Assembly: GCA_034696485.1 (NCBI GenBank)
Contig: JAQIWT010000113.1
Location: 1-34,212 of the forward strand
DNA from: Isohypsibius dastychi
Taxonomy: Eukaryota; Tardigrada; Eutardigrada; Parachela; Isohypsibiidae
Length of the DNA stretch: 34,212 nt
Direction: 5' to 3'
Shown: positions 29,052-34,212 of the stretch, one piece after another
Layout: the number at the start of each line of letters is the position of its first letter
How positions within the stretch are numbered: the first letter of the stretch is position 1
Position numbers and translations under genes: made by a program
The notes under the pieces: generated by a model
The model's database searches: none
Seen by the model: the letters and a program-made list of their open reading frames with translations, nothing else
What the model was told of the DNA's origin: nothing

Positions 29052-30533
29052 TCAGGGATTAAGTTCTACGTTCAAAGCCATGCCTCGCAAAAAGCTGATA
29101 AGGTTGTTCTCATCAAATTCATCAACAATTTTCTTGATTCTAGCATTCAAAGCTTCGTACACTTTCTTTCGTTTTGCTGGAGTGTTTCCGGAATTCAGCT
29201 TTTCCAAGGCAACCTCCTGAAAACTTTGCTCCTTTTGCAGTTTTCCGAAGAAAGAATAGATGGTTGGATGAATGACGCCCAAAGTGACCGTAAATGATTT
29301 ATGCCACGCTTCCAGTCGGTTGTTGGTACGCTCAACGCCGGCAATAACACGATTGTGGCAGTTCCAAAACTCAATGGCAAATAGTGGTCGCTTCCTCCTC
29401 CCATTCCTGGCAAATTCTCCCACAAACGTTGTCTCAAAATATGACATAAGTTGTTCCCTCTCCCTGCTCTGTTCCATTGTCCAGTTAGGCATATCCTGAA
29501 GAGAAACGAAAGCTTCGACCACTTTATTGGGACGAACAAAAGCCAGGGCAATGAGCATCCGGCAATGCAGGTTGAATAATGTGTCAGATCCGTATTCTTT
29601 GGCTAAACCGAGGTCTTGAATTTTCCTGTAGATGCACTGGCCAAAATGAAACAAACAGCCTGGTAAGTAAAACAACAATTAGATTATGTACAAGCATTAA
29701 ATACACACAAGCATTTTACCTTGAATTTCGGTTTGAGGATAAACTTTCTTAAACGAGTTGAACGCAGCTTGCTCAAAATCCGTCACCATGACCTTTGGAC
29801 CGGCATAATTTTGGCAGCCCGGCTGCTGATGGATTTTGTCACGAATCATTCCAAATAGTCGTTCATATGTTGCTGCGCTTTTATTTGGCAACAAAGCATA
29901 GACGAGAGGAATAGTGGTTCCGTTGACTGATCCATGGACTGTATAGAGCTGGGTGAATAGAGGAGGAGATGCTTTGAAGGTTCCGTCAGCTAGCCAGGTT
30001 TCAGCTCGCTGAAGATACCCCAAATTCCCCTCAGTTACAAACACAATGAATCGTTCAGGGTCCTCGGGTCCACTGTCATGGAGTAAAAACTGTTCACCAC
30101 GAGATGACTGCTGTAGATACTGGGTGGTGTTGAAATCAGCTAGGCAATCCGGGTTGGGAAGAGGAATCCGGTTTCTCTGGCGAATCTTCTCGATGTTATG
30201 CTGCATTGCATGATAAGATGGTAAAGTCGCAGCCACTTCAATAGGCAGTTCTTGACTGAGAGATGCGATGATTTGCCGTGGTGGCTCCAAAGTTTCGCCG
30301 GCTCGTTTCTTGAAGTTCACTTTGAACTCGTTCTTTATGACCTCACTCTTGCTGGCTGGATGATTGTGGCGAACTGTAATAATAACAGCATCGTCCACTG
30401 GATCGTGTTGTAATCGTCCTCCACAAGTGCGGTCTTTGCAGCGCCAGAACTTCCTTTCCTTCGTATACAAGTAGTTTTCGTGAACTAAGACGGTTCCTCC
30501 ACGGTTTGTTTTAGAAAACGTAATTCCAGACAT
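29052..30533 (-). CDS. FLYWCH zinc finger-MULE transposase, 473 aa
   Basis: Two exons: 29720-30533 and 29052-29659, joined in phase 1 across a 60-bp intron. N-terminal FLYWCH zinc finger: FWRCKDRTCGGRL with Cys32 and Cys37, then HNH with His56 and His58. The MULE catalytic domain follows: ETWLADGTFKASP (Asp183), KVMVTDFEQAAFN (Asp252), GCLFHFGQCIYRKIQ, and later ERTNNRLEAWH with the likely catalytic Glu. No stops or gaps are seen, and both element ends and target duplications remain, so the copy may still be active. FLYWCH-MULE fusions are common in animal genomes, including nematodes. The start ATG at 30533 directly precedes the zinc finger. Confidence 0.9.
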
Positions 30534-30628
30534 GCTGATTTGAAAATGCGACTGACTTCACTAATGATCGTATCATAAGGGCCAGGTTGAATTATATACT
30601 GTGTTAGGCTACCGGCTATTTTCTACAG

Positions 30629-30649
30629 CCCGGATTCAACGAATCCGGG
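30629..30649. other. Perfect hairpin inside the MULE
   Basis: CCCGGATTC, loop AAC, GAATCCGGG: a 9-bp perfect stem between the transposase gene and the right subterminal array. Its role is unknown. Confidence 0.7.
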
Positions 30650-30659
30650 TTGTTAAAAA

Positions 30660-30857
30660 GATCTTCAGGCTTACTCCCAAAGCTCGGTAGGCTCACTCCC
30701 AAAGCTCGGCAGACTCACTCCGAAAGTAGACACTCCTAAATATCGTACTCCCAATTTGGCACTCCGAAAGCTCGGGACTCCCAAATGTCGGGACTCCGAA
30801 AGCTATACTCCGAAAATAGCCACTCCGAAAAAACGAGCTCCCAAAGCACGATCCGCG
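30660..30857 (-). repeat. Right subterminal array of ACTCCGAAA/ACTCCCAAA words
   Basis: Inverse of the left array: about a dozen ACTCCGAAA or ACTCCCAAA words up to the right end of the MULE. Confidence 0.75.
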
Positions 30858-30866
30858 GGGTCCAGC

Positions 30867-31399
30867 ATGATCGGAAACTGCCCTTTTGTGAGCCAGATCT
30901 GAACAAATTGGTTACTCTATCAATGGGATTTCCAGTTCCATTCCATCTATGCGTTAGTTTGGACATCTGCTCGACTTTGTTTTTTTGATATTGTTTGGTG
31001 TGAGCTCCAGGTTCAAAATTTCTGATCAAGAATTCTAACAAGTCTTCTGCATGGTGAATTTTATTGTCAGTTAGTTTACTTCGTTCCGGCTCGATTACCG
31101 GTCCTCGGACGTGATTCCACCACCACATAGTTAATGTGAGTTTCTTCTGCGCCGAAGGTGAAAAGACGCGTTTCTATCGCCATCAATCTTTTTGACAGAT
31201 AAACGTTTCTCCGTCTTAGAACCGTGGCTTTTGGTTATTAGCTAAATTCGGGGCCACAAGGACGTAACTCTATTTTATGACTTGTTTTGACTTATTTTAT
31301 GATTTATCAGCACTTCGACCCGGCCACGCTCAGAATAAATAGCCGGGGCATAAGTTTCCCCTGCATGTTAAGATTCATTGAATTGCTGCAACCTGTAAC
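30867..31399. other. Upstream region of the acetyltransferase gene
   Basis: No gene is seen. An AT-rich AATAAATAG near 31335 could serve as a TATA element about 65 bases before the ATG. This is weak. Confidence 0.35.
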
Positions 31400-31996
31400 A
31401 TGAGCGAAGCGTTGACCGAATCTGCTCCTCCAATGGATCAAACAGAGCTCAACAAAATGCTTGCTGGGGAAATGTTTGTTTCACGCGATCCTCTTCTCCA
31501 TCAAATGCGAACCAAATGCCATCGTTTACTCGAAGATTTCAACAATGAAGCCGATCCCCCCAAGCGGTCCGCCATTTTGAAACAGTTGTTCGGTAAAACC
31601 GGAGAACGAGTGTACATGGAGCCAACCGTGAGAGTCGATTACGGAGTCAACGTTTCGGTGGGAGAAAACTTTTACGCTAATTATGACTGCACGATCCTTG
31701 ACACCTGCAAAGTGACATTCGGCTATCGATGCATGTTGGGTCCGGGAGTTCACATCTACACAGCCTGCCATCCCGTTGATCCAGAAGAACGACTGAAATT
31801 GGGTCTGGGGTTCGGGAAACCGGTTGTCATTGGGAATAACGTCTGGATTGGGGGTCATGCGATCATCAATCCTGGAGTAACACTCGGAGACAACGTTGTT
31901 GTTGGTTCGGGTTCGGTTGTGACTAAGAGTTTTCCAGGGAATGTTGTCATTGCAGGAAATCCGGCGAAGGTTGTTCGAGTGATTGATAATAACTGA
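31400..31996 (+). CDS. Maltose/galactoside O-acetyltransferase-like (LacA/NodL family), 198 aa, intronless
   Basis: One exon. Residues 17-68 match the maltose acetyltransferase N-terminal helical domain (MLAGEMFVSRDP ... ILKQLFG). The rest is a left-handed beta-helix of hexapeptide repeats: VRVDYGVNVSVGENFYANYD, VTFGYRCMLGPGVHIYT, then HPVD with the catalytic His124, VVIGNNVWIGGHAIINPGVT, VVVGSGSVVTK and NPAKVVR. This is the full length and motif order of bacterial and fungal sugar O-acetyltransferases, which move acetyl from acetyl-CoA to a sugar hydroxyl as trimers. It is cytosolic, with no signal peptide. It is the only clearly host-type gene here with no intron, which suggests acquisition by transfer. 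The actual acceptor sugar cannot be read from sequence. Confidence 0.92.
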   Translation: MSEALTESAPPMDQTELNKMLAGEMFVSRDPLLHQMRTKCHRLLEDFNNEADPPKRSAILKQLFGKTGERVYMEPTVRVDYGVNVSVGENFYANYDCTILDTCKVTFGYRCMLGPGVHIYTACHPVDPEERLKLGLGFGKPVVIGNNVWIGGHAIINPGVTLGDNVVVGSGSVVTKSFPGNVVIAGNPAKVVRVIDNN

Positions 31997-32061
31997 TAAA
32001 GCAGCATGCCTTATAACTGCCGTATGTGAATGTACAATCTCTTCCTCTGCACTAACCAATA

Positions 32062-32206
32062 CTGTACTGCCGCGACCAGACGGTGCAAAAATATCACCGG
32101 GATTGAGAATTTTACCCATGCTATACTGAGAGAATTAGCCTAGCCAGCTGGGTCTTATTTTACTGATTGCGCAATATCTCTGCACCGTCTGGTCGCGGCA
32201 GTACAG
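32062..32206. mobile_element. Small hairpin MITE (145 bp)
   Basis: Perfect 26-bp inverted repeats at 32062-32087 and 32181-32206 (CTGTACTGCCGCGACCAGAC and the following six bases, and the inverse), with a 93-bp centre and no coding potential. The flanks are too short and simple to fix a target duplication (AAT is possible). It lies 65 bp past the acetyltransferase stop, so it is probably in that transcript's 3' region. Confidence 0.8.
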
Positions 32207-32956
32207 AATTTCAGTTCATTATTTCATGGAATGGTTCGTGAAATCAAATGTGTTTCAAAGTTTATCTGACTGTTGTACAGATTCTGCTCAAGTTTTCGAA
32301 GAAGTTCAAATACGCCATCTTCAAACCGGTTAGTTTGATTAAACGTGACTCCTGAATAATGTGAACTGTCTAAAAGCATACGTGACTTGAATATAAGCCA
32401 ACTTGGCTTCAACATCTTCATGCTCATAGTTTTTATATCAGCATAACACATAATCCCAACAAGTGCTTTTGCGGAAACAGTCCCGACAGCCCCCAGTCCC
32501 CTCACTACACGATGAAGCTTGACCTTTCCGGTCGAAACGTCCAACTAAACAATCAAGCAGGCCACACAATCAAGTGTTTGATTTGACTGGGCAATGCGAG
32601 AGTCGGGGGACGGATAGGGGGTCGCCAGGATTATGCCCGCAGAGCATTTGCCGGGATTACGTGGTATGCTGGTAATAAAGTATTTCATACAATAATCTTG
32701 TACAGTATTTTCTTCACTATGTATGATGGGTCTTTAAAAGCCCACATACTGCAGACCTCAGTAAAATCACACTGGGTGTAGGATTCTACCCATGTGACAC
32801 AGAGTAGCCTGCTTTGTTTCAGCATGATGTTGTTTTGGCCCGTACGTTTCCACAAGTTTTCTGACAGCCGTTGAGAAAATCGACATGAGCGATGGTTAAC
32901 CCAGCTGGGTCGGTTCGGTGTACCCGGCATCTCGGATGCAGAAGCCAGCACAAAAC
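32207..32956. other. No convincing gene seen
   Basis: A minus-strand frame at 32224-32544 has no ATG start at its head and no motif. Nothing else is supported. Confidence 0.4.
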
Positions 32957-33145
32957 ATGATCCTGAATTCCGTTTATTTGATCATTTGTGTCACTGTGTC
33001 GGTACACCAAACGAAATGTTCTCTCACTTTTCCTACAATTGAACGACATTATGAGCCACAAAAGACAAAACAAGTCACTTTATCCGAAGGTGAAACGGCT
33101 ATCACGAATACTTTGAAAAATCCATCACGAAATCTTGCGCACTGA
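32957..33145 (+). CDS. Possible small secreted peptide, 62 aa (doubtful)
   Basis: The ATG opens a frame with a plausible signal peptide (MILNSVYLIICVTVSVHQ) followed by a polar 40-residue tail with a single Cys. There is no family resemblance and no clear splice site to the frames at 33155-33379. It could be the first exon of a longer secreted protein or chance. Confidence 0.25.
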   Translation: MILNSVYLIICVTVSVHQTKCSLTFPTIERHYEPQKTKQVTLSEGETAITNTLKNPSRNLAH

Positions 33146-34212
33146 CTTGCAGCAGTGTGGCTCTCACCAAAGAAAACTCCAGATTGGATCTTCACCGTGC
33201 AAATATTTTCCAGGCGAGTGAAGTCACTGTCAATCAAAATCAATTTTATTCACAACCCTGTCATTTTCAGTCCCAAAACTGCTGACAAGAAACTGATATT
33301 TGCTGTGCCACCACATTCCGTTCTGTTTGGTCTGGGCTTCAAAACGCACTCACTCAAAAAGTGCACTTCGAAACCCTAGCCTGCCTCAGTCTAACCCGTT
33401 GTCCATCTGACACAGTTTCAGTCTGGAAGAAAGAACTAGGTTTGTGGAATCATCTTGTTCGTTTTCTGGACGAATGATCCGGAAAGAGAGTGGGAACTGG
33501 GCTACATGGCTCAAGTCGGCTATCAAAGATGTTTGATCAACCGCGCGGCCTGACACCAGATAACTCTATGCAGACAATGTGGTTGATGATACTTTAGCGA
33601 TTAGAAACAAAAGTCACTTGTGCTGCATTATCACTTGATTCATTCTCCTTGCGAAAACACTGCGTTGCGGCTGCTGCTGTAAGCCAGTTCCATGTCAGGA
33701 CATCCGGAACGTTTTCCGCAACTTGGAATGGGGATCGGAAAAATGGCGAGCATTTCTTTATGTTGTCTACTGTTTGGAATCGTCTTTGTGTCTGGGAACA
33801 AGAAAAGCATAGTGAAGGTGCACAAGCTGAAAGCGGAGATTAATCCTTGTAACAGGTAAGCAAGCAATTTGGACCGCAATTGGCAGCAACTCATTCCGCA
33901 TAATTTTTCGAGCTACGGTAGCAACTTTGATTCTTAGCAGTAAAAATGACCTTGTCTTCAGTCACCTGTGACTCTAACTTTTGCGAGAAACTGGTAAATT
34001 TTATTGTTTGAACTGAATTGCATACGGAAACACAAAGGCACCCTCTAATCGGTTCTCATCTGATCTAATTACAACGGTGAATAGACTTGTGATCAGTGGT
34101 GGATTTGACAAAAGTTATGTTTGGGGCGGGGGGCTCCGCTTTCGGGCATTCGCTTTGCTTAGCGAAGCGGGAAAACAGGGGGAAGTCGTCTCATGGGGGG
34201 GGGGGGGGGGCC
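33146..34212. other. No convincing gene; G-run at the end
   Basis: Frames at 33155-33379 and 33649-33843 show no motif. The window ends in a run of about 15 G (from about 34196), a likely assembly or gap edge. GCTTTGCTTAGCGAAGC near 34150 is a small inverted repeat. Confidence 0.4.

Larger units (their letters stand above)
28709..30866. mobile_element. Complete autonomous MULE transposon with 9-bp target duplications
   Basis: The direct repeat GGGTCCAGC occurs at 28709-28717 and 30858-30866. The element between them is 2,140 bp. The outer ends are imperfect inverted repeats sharing CGTGCTTT(C/G)GGAG. Both ends continue as arrays of TTTCGGAGT/TTTGGGAGT words (left 28728-28925; right, inverted, 30665-30850). 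A 9-bp duplication and a FLYWCH-MULE gene inside fit the Mutator-like superfamily. Confidence 0.88.

Noticed and set aside
32224-32544. 106-residue minus-strand frame
   Set aside because: No ATG start at its head, no motif, no splice support.
33155-33379. 74-residue + strand frame after the possible secreted peptide
   Set aside because: No ATG with context, no domain, and I could not join it to the preceding frame by a convincing intron.

Overview
Eukaryotic genomic DNA, most like a nematode or a close ecdysozoan relative. Nearly every gene is cut by 50-100 bp introns with GTAAGT-type donors and TTTTCAG-type acceptors, gene spacing is tight, and several genes have a plausible trans-splice acceptor just before the ATG. 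The species cannot be named from this window. There is no bacterial gene organisation, no CRISPR array and no RNA gene that I can support. Gene models come from hand-joined exons with matching splice phases; all joined models are in frame end to end.

Region by region. (1) 1-6,650: secreted proteins. A small Kazal inhibitor gene (+) lies tail-to-tail with a nine-exon gene (-) for a 1,620-residue chimera: cathepsin B-like protease, eight Cys-rich chitin-binding-like modules on Thr-rich linkers, a CAP/SCP domain, then two more modules. (2) 7,419-11,441: two copies of an undescribed DNA transposon family with termini TGTAGCC...GGCTACA, a 6-bp target duplication and many copies of a 15-mer. The second copy carries a DD37D mariner inserted at TA. 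(3) 11,442-26,925: a block of seven spliced genes: Tudor-like 653-aa protein (-), helix-hairpin-helix protein (+), ELAV-like three-RRM protein (-), unknown 182-aa protein (+), Tnp2/EnSpm-type transposase (+), unknown 632-aa acidic-tailed protein (+), coiled-coil RING E3 (+) with a 403-bp duplicated 5' end. (4) 26,926-28,203: the missing right tip of the split transposon, then a second Kazal gene. (5) 28,709-30,866: a complete FLYWCH-MULE transposon with 9-bp target duplications. (6) 31,400-31,996: an intronless maltose/galactoside O-acetyltransferase-like gene of bacterial or fungal type, then a small hairpin MITE and about 2 kb with no convincing gene.

The main result is region 3. The transposon that starts at 9,107 stops dead at 11,441, and its missing tip, continuing at the same base, lies at 26,926-26,966. 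The outer flanks of these two pieces match as a 6-bp target duplication with one mismatch (ATCACA/ATCGCA). The 15,484 bp between them is bounded by AA duplicates and CCCAA...TTGGG ends. The simplest reading is that the whole seven-gene block, with its own Tnp2-type transposase, inserted as a unit: a giant cargo-bearing DNA transposon whose cargo is mostly nuclear DNA/RNA-binding and ubiquitin-ligase-like proteins. This is an inference from structure and needs other copies or an empty site to confirm it.
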